NCBI GenBank assembly: GCA_964599895.1 | Contig: CAZRHT010000031.1 | Location: 1-32,884, forward strand | DNA: 32,884 nt | Reading direction: 5' to 3' | Source of the DNA: UM-FILTER-49-7 sp964599895 | Lineage (GTDB): Bacteria; Acidobacteriota; Holophagae; Thermotomaculales; Thermotomaculaceae | Shown: positions 23,264 to 31,935 of the stretch, one piece after another | How the letters are laid out: every line of letters starts with the position of its first letter | How positions within the stretch are numbered: the stretch's first letter is position 1 | The notes under the pieces: model-generated | Databases searched by the model: none | Seen by the model: the letters and a program-made list of their open reading frames with translations, nothing else | Told to the model about the DNA's origin: nothing | Program-made: the position numbers and the translations under genes

Positions 23264-24477
23264 AGTGGCGAAACATATTCAAAGCGGCTTTCCAGTCCAT
23301 TCTGAAAAACCGGATGCGAAGCCTTCTGACCTCGCTGGGCATCATCATCGGAGTGGGTGCCGTCATTGTCATGGTGGGGATCGGTCAGGGATCGCAGTAC
23401 CGAATCAAGAAAGAAATTGACGCTCTTGGTGCCAACATGCTAATCATCTTTCCTGCCAACAGCCACATGGGCGGCGTAAGCAGAGGGGCGGGAAGCTTCA
23501 ACCGCTTCACACTTGATGACGCTCAAAAGCTCCAGAAAGAATCATCCCTTACGGCCGGCATATCAGCTATTGTTGTTTCCGGTGGTCAGATCATCGGCGG
23601 GAACAGCAATTGGAACTGCAGGATTTATGGTGTTGATCCGACATATCTTGCCATCCGGGCATGGTCCTTGAAAAGCGGCTCTTTCTTCACAGAACGGGAC
23701 GTTCGATCCAAGGCCAAAGTCGCTGTCATCGGGCAGACTGTGAAGGAAAATCTCTTTCCTGATTCCAATCCCGTAGGGGAACGCATCCGCATCAACAACA
23801 CCCCTTTCACCGTTATCGGTGTATTGACTGCAAAAGGGCAGGATCCCCGTGGCATGGACCAGGATGACGTGGTGCTGGCACCTTCAACAACTGTTCTTTA
23901 CCGCCTCAAGGGAGGACGCTACATCAGCTATATGATGGCATCCGCCATTTCCACGAAAGACATCCCTGCAGCCCAGGAAGAGCTCACCCAACTACTTCGA
24001 GAGGCCCACAAAATTAAACCGGGTGAAGATAACGACTTTGTCATCCGTAACCAGGCCGAAATCACGGAAGCCGCATCCAGTGCCGCTCATATCCTCACTT
24101 TACTTCTGGGATCCATTGCGGCCGTTTCACTGCTGGTCGGCGGAATCGGAATCATGAACATCATGCTGGTCTCCGTTACCGAACGAACCCGGGAGATCGG
24201 CATCCGCCTGGCAGTTGGCGCGAGGGAAAGCGACATATTGGTTCACTTCCTCACGGAAGCAGTGGTTCTGAGTTTGATCGGGGGCATCATCGGGATTGGA
24301 ATTGCATACGGTGTAGGAGTTATCCTGAACCATTTCACTGACCTGACAGCAATGATCCAACCCCAGATTGTAATGATGGCATTCGGTGTTTCAGGTGCCG
24401 TGGGCGTATTCTTCGGCTTTTACCCGGCAAAGAAAGCCGCACGATTGAATCCTATTGACGCGCTGAGACATGAATGA
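23260..24477 (+). CDS. MacB-type ABC transporter permease (FtsX domain)
   Basis: Membrane subunit of the efflux system, 405 residues. One N-terminal helix follows the amphipathic WRNIFKAAFQSILKNRMRSLLTSLGIIIGVGAVIVMVGIGQGSQ, the standard MacB-PCD start. A periplasmic domain (about 45-275) contains VYGVDPTYL-like RIYGVDPTYLAIRAWSL, DVRSKAKVAVIGQTVKENLFPD and GRYISYMMASA. Three C-terminal helices form the FtsX domain with IGIMNIMLVSVTERTREIGIRLAVGARESDI and FFGFYPAKKAARLNPIDALRHE. The start overlaps the ATPase stop as ATGA. No outer-membrane channel gene is adjacent and no clear terminator follows. Confidence 0.95.
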   Translation: MKWRNIFKAAFQSILKNRMRSLLTSLGIIIGVGAVIVMVGIGQGSQYRIKKEIDALGANMLIIFPANSHMGGVSRGAGSFNRFTLDDAQKLQKESSLTAGISAIVVSGGQIIGGNSNWNCRIYGVDPTYLAIRAWSLKSGSFFTERDVRSKAKVAVIGQTVKENLFPDSNPVGERIRINNTPFTVIGVLTAKGQDPRGMDQDDVVLAPSTTVLYRLKGGRYISYMMASAISTKDIPAAQEELTQLLREAHKIKPGEDNDFVIRNQAEITEAASSAAHILTLLLGSIAAVSLLVGGIGIMNIMLVSVTERTREIGIRLAVGARESDILVHFLTEAVVLSLIGGIIGIGIAYGVGVILNHFTDLTAMIQPQIVMMAFGVSGAVGVFFGFYPAKKAARLNPIDALRHE

Positions 24478-24484
24478 TTCCGCG

Positions 24485-24595
24485 GTGACGGCATGATTCG
24501 GTGACTTGTGACTTATGGAGAAGGTCAGATTGCCAATGACAGTCCTTCCCCATTCCCCCTCTAACAGGTTACAAATTACGAACCACAAATCACGC
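24485..24595. repeat. heptad intergenic element J (arm-core-arm)
   Basis: Left units GTGACTT, GTGACTT (24501-24514), preceded by a degenerate GGTGACG, are followed by a core of about 53 nt and right units GTTACAA, ATTACGA, ACCACAA, ATCACGC (24568-24595), which are roughly the reverse complement of the left units. It fills the gap between the MacB permease and epimerase genes. Confidence 0.7.
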
Positions 24596-24643
24596 GATTT
24601 GGGAAATGGTATACTTCTGGTAGCAAAACAAGAGGAGAAAATC

Positions 24644-25621
24644 ATGAAAGCATTTGTAACCGGGGGGACAGGGTTTCTGGGTCGTCATCTGGTTGAACTA
24701 CTCGTGGAAGCCGGCTGGCAGGTAACCGCCTTGCACCGCAAGACCTCGGACATCAGCCACTTGCAGAAACCCGAAGTCAAGCTCGTGGCGGGGGATGTAA
24801 CCGACATTGATTCATTGCGAAGAGCCATGCCTGAGAAGCCCGATGCGGTTTTTCACACTGCCGCGGACACCAGTCAGTGGATATTGGCAAACGGGAAGCA
24901 GACCCTAATCAACGTGGAAGGCACACGCAATATGACAACCGTTTCCAGCGAGAAAAGTGCCGGGCGGTTCATTCACACCTCCAGTATTGCTGAATTCGGC
25001 TATCACCCCGGCGTGATCACCGAAGAAACGCCGTCCAATGCCGTGAACGGGCGATCCAACTACATGCGAACCAAGTGGAAATCCGCAAAAGTTGTTGATC
25101 TTGCAATCGAGAAAGGACTGGACGCTGTTTTTCTGAATCCCTGCCACATTGTGGGGCCCTACGATACCCATAACTGGAGCCAGTTGTTTTTCCTCATTCA
25201 GGAAGACAAACTACCTGGCATTCCCGGCGGTACCGGAACTTTCTGCCATGCAAGGGAAGCGGCCAGAGCCCATTTAGCCGCGTTTAAAAAAGGCAAAACA
25301 GGGGAACGATACATACTTGGCGGTGTGGAAGCCACTTTTCTGGAACTGGCACAGGAAATTGGAAAAGTCCTTGGAAAAGAGGTGCCGGGAAAACCCCTGC
25401 CCACGGTAATTCTCAAGACCATTGCGCAATTTTCCCAGTGGTTTTCTTATGTCACCCGGAAAGAACCGGATCTTACCCCGGAGAAAATAGAACTTTCGAC
25501 CGAACACCTTCGTGCCAGTTCAGAAAAAGCCATCCGGGAACTGGACTATCAACCTGTCTCCCTGACTGAGATGGTCCGCGACTGCCACGACTGGCTTGCA
25601 GCGCAAAGCGCAAGATTTTAG
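24644..25621 (+). CDS. NAD-dependent epimerase/dehydratase (extended SDR)
   Basis: Rossmann-fold oxidoreductase acting on a sugar nucleotide, sterol-like or flavonol-like substrate; the exact reaction is unknown. It has 325 residues from ATG at 24644, set by AGAGGAG upstream and by the family N-terminus. The cofactor motif is G7-G8-T-G10-FL-G13. D51 in AGDVTD follows, and the catalytic set is S113/S114 in HTSSIAEFG and Y140-x3-K144 in SNYMRTKWKSAK. The following LNPCHIVGPYDTHNWSQ and GTGTFCHAREAARAHLAA are typical of the dihydroflavonol-reductase-like and 3-beta-HSD-like branch. It is cytosolic. It stands alone downstream of the efflux operon. Confidence 0.88.
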   Translation: MKAFVTGGTGFLGRHLVELLVEAGWQVTALHRKTSDISHLQKPEVKLVAGDVTDIDSLRRAMPEKPDAVFHTAADTSQWILANGKQTLINVEGTRNMTTVSSEKSAGRFIHTSSIAEFGYHPGVITEETPSNAVNGRSNYMRTKWKSAKVVDLAIEKGLDAVFLNPCHIVGPYDTHNWSQLFFLIQEDKLPGIPGGTGTFCHAREAARAHLAAFKKGKTGERYILGGVEATFLELAQEIGKVLGKEVPGKPLPTVILKTIAQFSQWFSYVTRKEPDLTPEKIELSTEHLRASSEKAIRELDYQPVSLTEMVRDCHDWLAAQSARF

Positions 25622-25696
25622 ATATAAAGTGTCACATGTTGAATTGAAGTCTAATTACAGGAAGGTGACTGTTTCTCTGTTCTGTTCTTGATTTCT

Positions 25697-25735
25697 CATT
25701 CCCATTCAAAACTTGAAATTCCGGACAGCTTCCGG
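25697..25735. repeat. short heptad array K and hairpin
   Basis: The 7-nt units CATTCCC, ATTCAAA, ACTTGAA, ATTCCGG (25697-25724) run into CCGGA-CAGCT-TCCGG (25721-25735), a 5-bp stem just after the ZIP stop codon on the minus strand. The stem is followed there by AATTTCAAGTTTT, so it may be a weak terminator between two convergent genes. Confidence 0.45.
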
Positions 25736-25736
25736 G

Positions 25737-26507
25737 TCACGTCCAGATTGCAACTACGGCCATCAGCCCGAACGCCGATGACATCAGTGTCCACTTGACA
25801 CCGGGTGCGTCGTTGTCCTCAAAAACCTCCTCAATAATGTCCAGAATTCCCACATAAATGAATGTTCCAGCTGCAATTCCATCAAATATTGCCTCCGCCT
25901 GGGTGGCCGCTAGGGCAGACGCAGTCTGCGAAAATATTGTTCCAAGCACAATACCCAGCGGTGTCATGAAAGAAAAGAACAGGATGATGGTAGCCAGTTT
26001 TCCGGTGGACAGCGTTAGCTGTTTCAATGAGATTCCGAGAGAAAAAGACGCGGCACTTTTATGCGCGATGATCGCTATGAAGATAACCAGAGAAGAAACC
26101 AATCCCTTTTCAAGGCCCAGTGAAATACCCGCAATGATGGAATGAATGGACAATACCAGTAGCAGAATGAAAGGATAAATCACCCGTCCCTCCGATAATG
26201 CCTGTATCTCTCTGTTCTTGATCCATACTTTTTCAATAAACAGGAGTCCAAAAAATCCCAGTCCGCAAATCAGAAGTGAATATGGGTAGCCGTCACCTCC
26301 CACAAGACTGCGGAACTTCTCCGCCGAATCTCCCAGCATATGAATGATACCCGCTCCGAGAAAGATTCCACCGGCAAATGCATTTCCCAGTGAAAGGAAT
26401 CTTTTGCCGGCATTCGATAATCCGACCCTTAACGGGATAACCCCACCTGTCACTCCCGCAAATATCACAAGAACAGCTGCTATGATCTTGAACCCGACAA
26501 TTCCCAC
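25737..26507 (-). CDS. ZIP-family divalent metal transporter
   Basis: Inner-membrane importer for zinc, iron or similar divalent cations. It has 256 residues with eight predicted helices. The GTG start at 26507 is supported by GGGAGG 5 nt upstream. Metal-site residues are visible: H56 and D60 in GIIHMLGDS, H122 and S123 in LSIHSIIAGISLG (the ZIP helix IV signature) and H149-K150 in IIAHKSAASFSLGISL (helix V). The C-terminal helices carry FDGIAAGTFIYVGILDIIEEVFED, as in eukaryotic-type ZIPs. The cytoplasmic loop (about 93-110) is short and has no His-rich stretch. It faces the epimerase gene and is divergent from the nitroreductase gene. Confidence 0.92.
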   Translation of the reverse strand: MGIVGFKIIAAVLVIFAGVTGGVIPLRVGLSNAGKRFLSLGNAFAGGIFLGAGIIHMLGDSAEKFRSLVGGDGYPYSLLICGLGFFGLLFIEKVWIKNREIQALSEGRVIYPFILLLVLSIHSIIAGISLGLEKGLVSSLVIFIAIIAHKSAASFSLGISLKQLTLSTGKLATIILFFSFMTPLGIVLGTIFSQTASALAATQAEAIFDGIAAGTFIYVGILDIIEEVFEDNDAPGVKWTLMSSAFGLMAVVAIWT

Positions 26508-26667
26508 TGCGCCCTCCCCTTTTCCAGGTTTCTGATCGAATTCTGCATTCAGTATAGACTATAATACAGAAAAAATTCTCCCGAAAAGAAGGTCAAACAG
26601 TCAAAATATTTCATCTTTTCATTCCAGATTTATGTTACAATTTGGTAAAGATTTGAAGGAGGTACCC

Positions 26668-27270
26668 ATGGACGTATTAACAGCAATTCAATCCCGACGG
26701 GCAATTAAAAATTTTGATCCGGATTTTGTCATGCCGGAAACGGATGTGCATACTATTCTGGAACTGGCAATGCTGGCTCCAACGGCCTTCAACATCCAGA
26801 ACTGGCGATTTGTAGTCGTATCCGATCCTGAACTTCGGAAGGAAATCCGCGCGGCCTCATGGGACCAGAGCCAGGTAACCGACGCGTCGCTCTTTATTAT
26901 TCTGTGTGCAGACCTTCATTCCTGGGAAAAAGAACCGGAACGATATTGGAAAAACGCTGACCAGCCGGTCCGGGACTTCATTGTACCTGCCATTCGCGCC
27001 TACTACGAAAACAAACCGCAAGTGATGCGGGATGAGGCCATGCGGTCATGTGGGATTGCGGCCCAGACTATTATGCTCGCGGCAAACTCCCTTGGATATG
27101 GAGCATGCCCGATGGATGGATTCAATTTTGATGCAGTGGGAAAACTGATCCATCTTCCGGAGGATCACGTAGTCGCCATGTACGTGGCGGTTGGAAAGGG
27201 GATCAAAGATCCGTGGCCCCGTGGTGGCCAGCTCCCCATGGATGAAGTCGTCATCAAGGATCGCTTCTGA
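26668..27270 (+). CDS. nitroreductase family protein
   Basis: FMN-dependent oxidoreductase using NAD(P)H, usually on nitro or quinone compounds; the natural substrate is unknown. It has 200 residues from ATG at 26668, clearly marked by AAGGAGG 5 nt upstream; an open frame from 26632 runs through this ribosome binding site. Family signs: MDVLTAIQSRRAIKNFDP with the phosphate-contacting RR, the LELAMLAPTAFNIQNWRFVVV segment (about 31-51), AAQTIMLAANSLGYGACPMDGFN (about 132-153), and AVGKGIKDPWPRGGQLPMDEVV near the end. It is cytosolic, a homodimer in relatives. It is divergent from the ZIP gene and 110 nt ahead of the nucleotidase gene. Confidence 0.92.
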   Translation: MDVLTAIQSRRAIKNFDPDFVMPETDVHTILELAMLAPTAFNIQNWRFVVVSDPELRKEIRAASWDQSQVTDASLFIILCADLHSWEKEPERYWKNADQPVRDFIVPAIRAYYENKPQVMRDEAMRSCGIAAQTIMLAANSLGYGACPMDGFNFDAVGKLIHLPEDHVVAMYVAVGKGIKDPWPRGGQLPMDEVVIKDRF

Positions 27271-27282
27271 ACCGTCCTCTCA

Positions 27283-27298
27283 ATATGATCCGTCATAT
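27283..27298. promoter_or_regulatory. inverted repeat in nitroreductase-nucleotidase gap
   Basis: ATATGA-TCCG-TCATAT is a perfect 6-bp inverted repeat with a 4-nt spacer, 13 nt after the nitroreductase stop and about 80 nt before the next start. It could be a regulator site; it lacks a T-run. Confidence 0.3.
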
Positions 27299-27380
27299 CG
27301 CGTTTCAGGGCATGGATAGCTTGTAGAATGCTCCTGCAACACAATTGCACCGGATGTCGACCAACGCAGGGAGGTAAAGA

Positions 27381-28973
27381 ATGCGCCGCACATTTCTGAA
27401 CGGATTTTTCCTTTTTCTGGTTGCATGCGTCCTGTTTTCAAATTTAATCTATGCGAATGAAACAACTTCCCTGACCATTCTCTACACCAATGACATTCAT
27501 GCGCAATTTGATCCGATTCAGGCAGTCTGGCTCAAAGACAAACCACGTATCGGCGGTTTTGCGTACATAACAACCCTGATCAAACAAAACCGCGCCCGTG
27601 CCGGAAACAGTGTCCTGCTTTCCGCAGGTGACGTGATGACAGGTCCCCCTGTCAGTCGACTAACCAAAGGTGAAGCTATTTTCGATCTATTGAACCTGAT
27701 GGGCTATGACGCCATGTGTCTGGGTAATCACGAATTCGACCAGGGTTGGGAAAACACTGTCAAGCGCATCAATCAGGCAGATTTCCCGGTCCTTGCCGCT
27801 AATATTTTCTACAAAGGCACGGACATCCCTTTTGCCATGCCATGTACCATTCTGAACAGGGGTGGAATCCGAATCGGTATTATTGGGATTCTTGGACGCA
27901 CCGCTGCCATTGAAACAATAAACAAACGCCTGGTTACGCCACTGGAATTTCGCGACCAGATAGCAGTTCTCCAGGAGTGGGTGCCTAAACTCCGGCCCCA
28001 TGTGGACATTCTGATCCTTCTGGCTCATGAAGGAAAGGCCGGAATGCAGTCAGCAAACGCTGAAGGAGACCCCCAGAGAAAGCTCACAAAAGATATTCAG
28101 GTTGCGGCCACGGTTCCCGGTATTGACGTTCTGATAACGGGCCATGCCCATCGTGGCGTGGAAACACCAATTGTTGTGCCTGAAACCGGCACATTGATTG
28201 TATCTACTTACGGCCTTGGGACCCGGCTGGGCCGACTGGTATTGAACCTTGACATGAAAACGCACCACATTGTCGACTATAAGGGCGTCCTCATCCCCGT
28301 TCTATCCGACAAAATTCAACCTGACAAAGAGGCACAGGCCAGGATTACCAAATGGGAGCAAAAGGTAAAGGCCATCACCGGCGAAGTTATTGGAACAGCC
28401 GACATGGACCTGCTACGGGACTATTACCGCGAATCTCCGTTGGGAGATCTCGCTGCAGACGCTTATCGAAAAGCGGCAGAAACAGACATTTCCATGACAA
28501 ATGCGGGCGGCCTTCGGGCTGATATTCCGGCCGGCCCCATCACCGTCGGACAGATTCTGGCAATGTACCCGTTTGAAAATCCAATTGTACGTATGTCTGT
28601 CACCGGGAAAGAAATAATTCAAATGCTCGAACACGGCGCATCCCTGGAATATGGAATGGCCCAGATATCCGGACTGTCCTGCACCATTGATCTATCCAGG
28701 CCGGTGGGGAACCGGGTTGTCAGCGCTTCAGTCGCGGGGAAAACAGTGAGGCCGGACCGGACTTATACCCTGGCCACCAGTGATTACCTCGCCGACGGTG
28801 GTGATGGATACACAATGCTGAGAAGTGGTCGTAACGTAAAGTCTACGGGTGTTTTCTGTACACAAGCCATCATTCAGTTCATTCGGGAACATCGCCACAT
28901 TCGATACCAGGAACTGAATCGTGTCCGAGTATTGAGAGCCCACTCACCTGTCGCTCACGGATCCGGTAAGTGA
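27381..28973 (+). CDS. exported 5'-nucleotidase / 2',3'-cyclic phosphodiesterase (UshA-like)
   Basis: Periplasmic metallophosphatase that dephosphorylates nucleotides for scavenging. The 530-residue protein has a signal peptide (about 1-25, ending LIYA). The calcineurin-like domain shows D38 and H40 in LYTNDIHAQFD, D84 in SAGDVMTGPP, N116-H117 in CLGNHEFDQG, and later histidines in LLAHEG and ITGHAHRG. The C-terminal 5'-nucleotidase domain starts near residue 335 with ITGEVIGTADMDLLRDYYRESPLGDLAADA and contains MTNAGGLRADIPAGPITVGQI, MYPFENPIVRMSVTGKEI and YLADGGDGYTML, the substrate-specificity region. GGGAGG lies 7 nt before the ATG. It ends 12 nt from the convergent nhaA gene. Confidence 0.94.
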   Translation: MRRTFLNGFFLFLVACVLFSNLIYANETTSLTILYTNDIHAQFDPIQAVWLKDKPRIGGFAYITTLIKQNRARAGNSVLLSAGDVMTGPPVSRLTKGEAIFDLLNLMGYDAMCLGNHEFDQGWENTVKRINQADFPVLAANIFYKGTDIPFAMPCTILNRGGIRIGIIGILGRTAAIETINKRLVTPLEFRDQIAVLQEWVPKLRPHVDILILLAHEGKAGMQSANAEGDPQRKLTKDIQVAATVPGIDVLITGHAHRGVETPIVVPETGTLIVSTYGLGTRLGRLVLNLDMKTHHIVDYKGVLIPVLSDKIQPDKEAQARITKWEQKVKAITGEVIGTADMDLLRDYYRESPLGDLAADAYRKAAETDISMTNAGGLRADIPAGPITVGQILAMYPFENPIVRMSVTGKEIIQMLEHGASLEYGMAQISGLSCTIDLSRPVGNRVVSASVAGKTVRPDRTYTLATSDYLADGGDGYTMLRSGRNVKSTGVFCTQAIIQFIREHRHIRYQELNRVRVLRAHSPVAHGSGK

Positions 28974-28985
28974 TTTCATAGCAGC

Positions 28986-30179
28986 TTAGCTGACCTTATT
29001 TCCAGAACTCAAGCTGAAACGCAACACCAGAAATCCAACGAAACCGGAAGCCAGTGATCCCAGAACAATACCAAGCCTCTCATCAAACAGAAAATTGACA
29101 CCCGTCTGTTCGAATGCGAGTGATCCGATGAACAGACTCATCGTAAAACCGATTCCGCATAGAGCCGCCGTGCCATACAAAGATGTCCAGGACATGCCAT
29201 GCGGGAGTCTGCTCAATCCCAGCTTGACTGTCAGCCAGCAGAAGATAAAAACACCTATTTGTTTTCCTGCAAATAAGCCCAGTGCGATCCCCAATGGAAC
29301 ACCGTGAAGGATTTGTTCTGCCCCCACACCTGCGAAGTTGATACCAGCATTCGCAAAAGCAAAAACCGGCAGGACAAAAAAAGCAACTGCTGAATGTAAA
29401 TCATGTTCCATGGATTTGAGCGGAGAATAATTGCTGTCCGATTTCGATTTCATTGGAATAAACATGGCCAGGATAACACCCGCCAGTGTTGCATGCACCC
29501 CTGATTTCAACATAGCCACCCACATTATTACTCCGACCAGAATATACAGGCTTTTTGATTCTGAATTGCGTTTGTTCAACATAAAAAGAACCAGAATGCA
29601 GAAAGCGACAACACCCAGCGCGGCAAATGAGATCTTTGCCGTGTAGAAAACTGCGATGATTACGATTGCCCCGATATCATCAAAAATAGCAAGAGAGGTA
29701 AGAAAAACCTTTATGGATCTTGGCACCCGTGACCCCAGCAAGGACAAAACTCCTAAAGCAAAAGCAATATCAGTTGCTGCGGGAATTGCCCAACCTGCCA
29801 TGGCCGTGGCATCACCAGTATTGAAATAGATATAGACAATTGCCGGAAGCGCCATACCGCCAATGGCACCAATGCCGGGTAAAATTATGTTTTTCTTATC
29901 CGAAAGTTCCCCTTCAACGAGCTCCCGTTTCAACTCCAGACCCACGAGAAAAAAGAACACGGCCATTAATCCATCATTAATCCACAGCAGTAAAGGTTTC
30001 GCGATTTCCAGACCGCCGACACGAACTGCAACAGGTGTATCAAGAAGCAAATTATAATAAGATCGCAACGGTGTATTCGCGCACAGAACGGCAAGAACAG
30101 CCGCAACCATGAGAATGATGCCACCGGCTGATTCAAGTTTAAGAAAACCGGCCATGAAAGATTTCCGAGTCTTATTCAT
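28986..30179 (-). CDS. nhaA: Na+/H+ antiporter NhaA
   Basis: Inner-membrane antiporter that expels sodium in exchange for protons. It has 397 residues from ATG at 30179, chosen for GGAGAGG just upstream; the frame is open to 30245. About twelve helices are predicted. Key acidic residues are conserved: D137 in ATDIAFALGVL and D167-D168 in LAIFDDIGAIVII, corresponding to D133 and D163-D164 of the E. coli protein. LKRELVEGELSDKKNIILPGIGAIGGM and the C-terminal GIGFTMSLFIGSLAF are standard. It is preceded by a good promoter and read alone. Confidence 0.97.
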   Translation of the reverse strand: MNKTRKSFMAGFLKLESAGGIILMVAAVLAVLCANTPLRSYYNLLLDTPVAVRVGGLEIAKPLLLWINDGLMAVFFFLVGLELKRELVEGELSDKKNIILPGIGAIGGMALPAIVYIYFNTGDATAMAGWAIPAATDIAFALGVLSLLGSRVPRSIKVFLTSLAIFDDIGAIVIIAVFYTAKISFAALGVVAFCILVLFMLNKRNSESKSLYILVGVIMWVAMLKSGVHATLAGVILAMFIPMKSKSDSNYSPLKSMEHDLHSAVAFFVLPVFAFANAGINFAGVGAEQILHGVPLGIALGLFAGKQIGVFIFCWLTVKLGLSRLPHGMSWTSLYGTAALCGIGFTMSLFIGSLAFEQTGVNFLFDERLGIVLGSLASGFVGFLVLRFSLSSGNKVS

Positions 30180-30275
30180 ACACCTCTCCATTTCAGATCC
30201 AGGCACATTGGACCCTTTACAGGGGCTTTTATCTGCCAGGTCCATATTTGTCGACTTATTGTTTCATCAAAATAG

Positions 30276-30305
30276 ATTATAGCCGTTGTTCCCGGGTACT
30301 GTCCA
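30276..30305 (-). promoter_or_regulatory. predicted nhaA promoter
   Basis: On the minus strand, TGGACA (30305-30300), an 18-nt spacer and a perfect TATAAT (30281-30276) lie about 95 nt before the chosen nhaA start. No operator-like repeat is evident. Confidence 0.6.
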
Positions 30306-30389
30306 TCTGCTTCTTCGCAAGATCATATATTGGGAGGTTGGCGAATTTGATCGTATTCCGATTTTAATCAAGAATGGGAAGACAAACCG

Positions 30390-31691
30390 CTATTTCCGGG
30401 GCAGGGTGCCTGTAATCCCTACACTGCCATCTGGAAAACGGTGCAAGAGAGCCAATTCGTGGTTCAGTTTTGCCCTGATTTCTTCAACTTGAGCCCTAAA
30501 CCGGGCCAATTTTCTTTTCGTCAGTTTTGCCGCAGCGATCATCCTGACATTGAGCGGGTTCAACCACTTACCCCTCGGTGACTTGATTCCGAAATGGAGA
30601 TGCGCGGCTGTAACCCGACCGGTCCTCCCCGACAAGCCAATCTCCTGGTGGGCTGAAACCAACTGCCCCTTCCCCACCATAATGCGACTTAAATGAAGAT
30701 AATACGTTCGGGTGCCATCCATATGTTTTAAAACAACCATATTCCCATCAAGCTTCGAAAATCCGGCCCGCACAACACGGCCCTTTGCTACAGCAAACAC
30801 AGGCGTTCCCTTCCTGGCCCGAAAATCCACGCCGTGGTGAAAAGATTTTCTCCCCGTCACCGGGTGCCGCCGCCAGCCGAAGGTTGAAGTCACATGGATT
30901 CGATTAAGTGGATAGCGCAACGACGAATGAACCAGTGCCTTCCCTTCCTTATTGTAGTGACCGGTCCATACAGAACCTTCCTTTCCGTCATCGTAGCGAA
31001 AACCCTCGTGAAAGCCCGTTCTTCTCCCCCGATAGCCGGCGTAGAGAACAAGGCTTGGGGGCACGATCTTTCCATGGTACATATTGTCCTCTACCATCAG
31101 CTGGTACTGGTCGCCTTTCCGTGCTAAACGTCGAAAATTTACCAGGCATTCCAGCACCCCGTTGGCAGTGTTACGGACATGGTTCGAAACGTCCCCCCTG
31201 TCTTTCAGTGCCTGATTCAACGTCGTCTGAATGCTTCCTTCGATGAAGCGGATTCGCTTCCGGGTGGGCAAAACCGTCAGTTTATAATCGAAATCTTTTT
31301 TTTCCCTGTTCCAGATCAGGCTGTGGCGCGTGATCATGTCCGGCTGAAAAACAAACTTCACGATCTGCTTTCCGTCCGGTGAAAGAAGAATTCTGAATGA
31401 CTGCCCAGCTTTCAAACGGCGAAAATCCACCTCACCACGGAGCGCGTTCACAACTCCCATTGCCTGCTGCAGATCGAATCCATCCGCCGCGAGGATGGAA
31501 TCCTCAAACCCTTTCCCGGGAAGAATCTCACCCTCCAGCCAATGTTCATATTCAGTCTCATTCTGGTATGGCGGTTGCTCCACTAATCTTTTCAAGGGTA
31601 TGGGTTTTGGTCGGGTAAGAAAGAAAATAGAGACCACGACTGCCAGAACCAACAGTCCAACAACTACTATCTGCCTCGGCTTCAGCCTCAT
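30390..31691 (-). CDS. M23-family murein endopeptidase, MepM-like
   Basis: Zinc metallopeptidase that cuts peptide cross-links in peptidoglycan, acting in the periplasm. It has 433 residues. One N-terminal membrane anchor spans about 9-26. A MepM/Csd3-like middle region (about 60-240) includes LKAGQSFRILLSPDG and IEGSIQTTLNQALKDRGD. The lysostaphin-type catalytic domain runs from about 265: VTSTFGWRRHPVTGRKSFHHGVDF with metal ligands H285 and D289, and HLHFG with H364 and H366. H333 in YYLHL is the likely additional catalytic histidine. No clear LysM repeat is seen. AGAGG lies 8 nt before the ATG. Repeat element E lies upstream. Confidence 0.93.
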   Translation of the reverse strand: MRLKPRQIVVVGLLVLAVVVSIFFLTRPKPIPLKRLVEQPPYQNETEYEHWLEGEILPGKGFEDSILAADGFDLQQAMGVVNALRGEVDFRRLKAGQSFRILLSPDGKQIVKFVFQPDMITRHSLIWNREKKDFDYKLTVLPTRKRIRFIEGSIQTTLNQALKDRGDVSNHVRNTANGVLECLVNFRRLARKGDQYQLMVEDNMYHGKIVPPSLVLYAGYRGRRTGFHEGFRYDDGKEGSVWTGHYNKEGKALVHSSLRYPLNRIHVTSTFGWRRHPVTGRKSFHHGVDFRARKGTPVFAVAKGRVVRAGFSKLDGNMVVLKHMDGTRTYYLHLSRIMVGKGQLVSAHQEIGLSGRTGRVTAAHLHFGIKSPRGKWLNPLNVRMIAAAKLTKRKLARFRAQVEEIRAKLNHELALLHRFPDGSVGITGTLPRK

Positions 31692-31779
31692 TTACGTACC
31701 TCTTTCTTCCGTTCTGTCCACAAAGAAAAATAACGTATTCGGGGGAAAAAGGCAAGTACAGACAAGGTTGAATACAGAT

Positions 31780-31915
31780 GTGTTCAGTGTTCTGACAGAT
31801 TGGGAACTGGGCGCTGTGTGTTGGCGTGGGCATCAAACATCCGGGAGAAATGGCTCTCTTCACTCATCACTTCTTCTTCAATCGATCTTTTCTGATTCTT
31901 ATCATTCACCATCCA
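31780..31915. repeat. heptad intergenic element E
   Basis: Left units GTGTTCA, GTGTTCT (31780-31793) are followed by GACAGATTGGGAAC, close to GAAAGTTGGAAC at the same place in element D. Right units CACTCAT, CACTTCT (31861-31874) and CATTCACCATCCACG follow after about 65 nt. It lies between the DMT permease and M23 peptidase genes. Confidence 0.55.
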
Positions 31916-31935
31916 CGCAGCCCGACGGGCTGATA

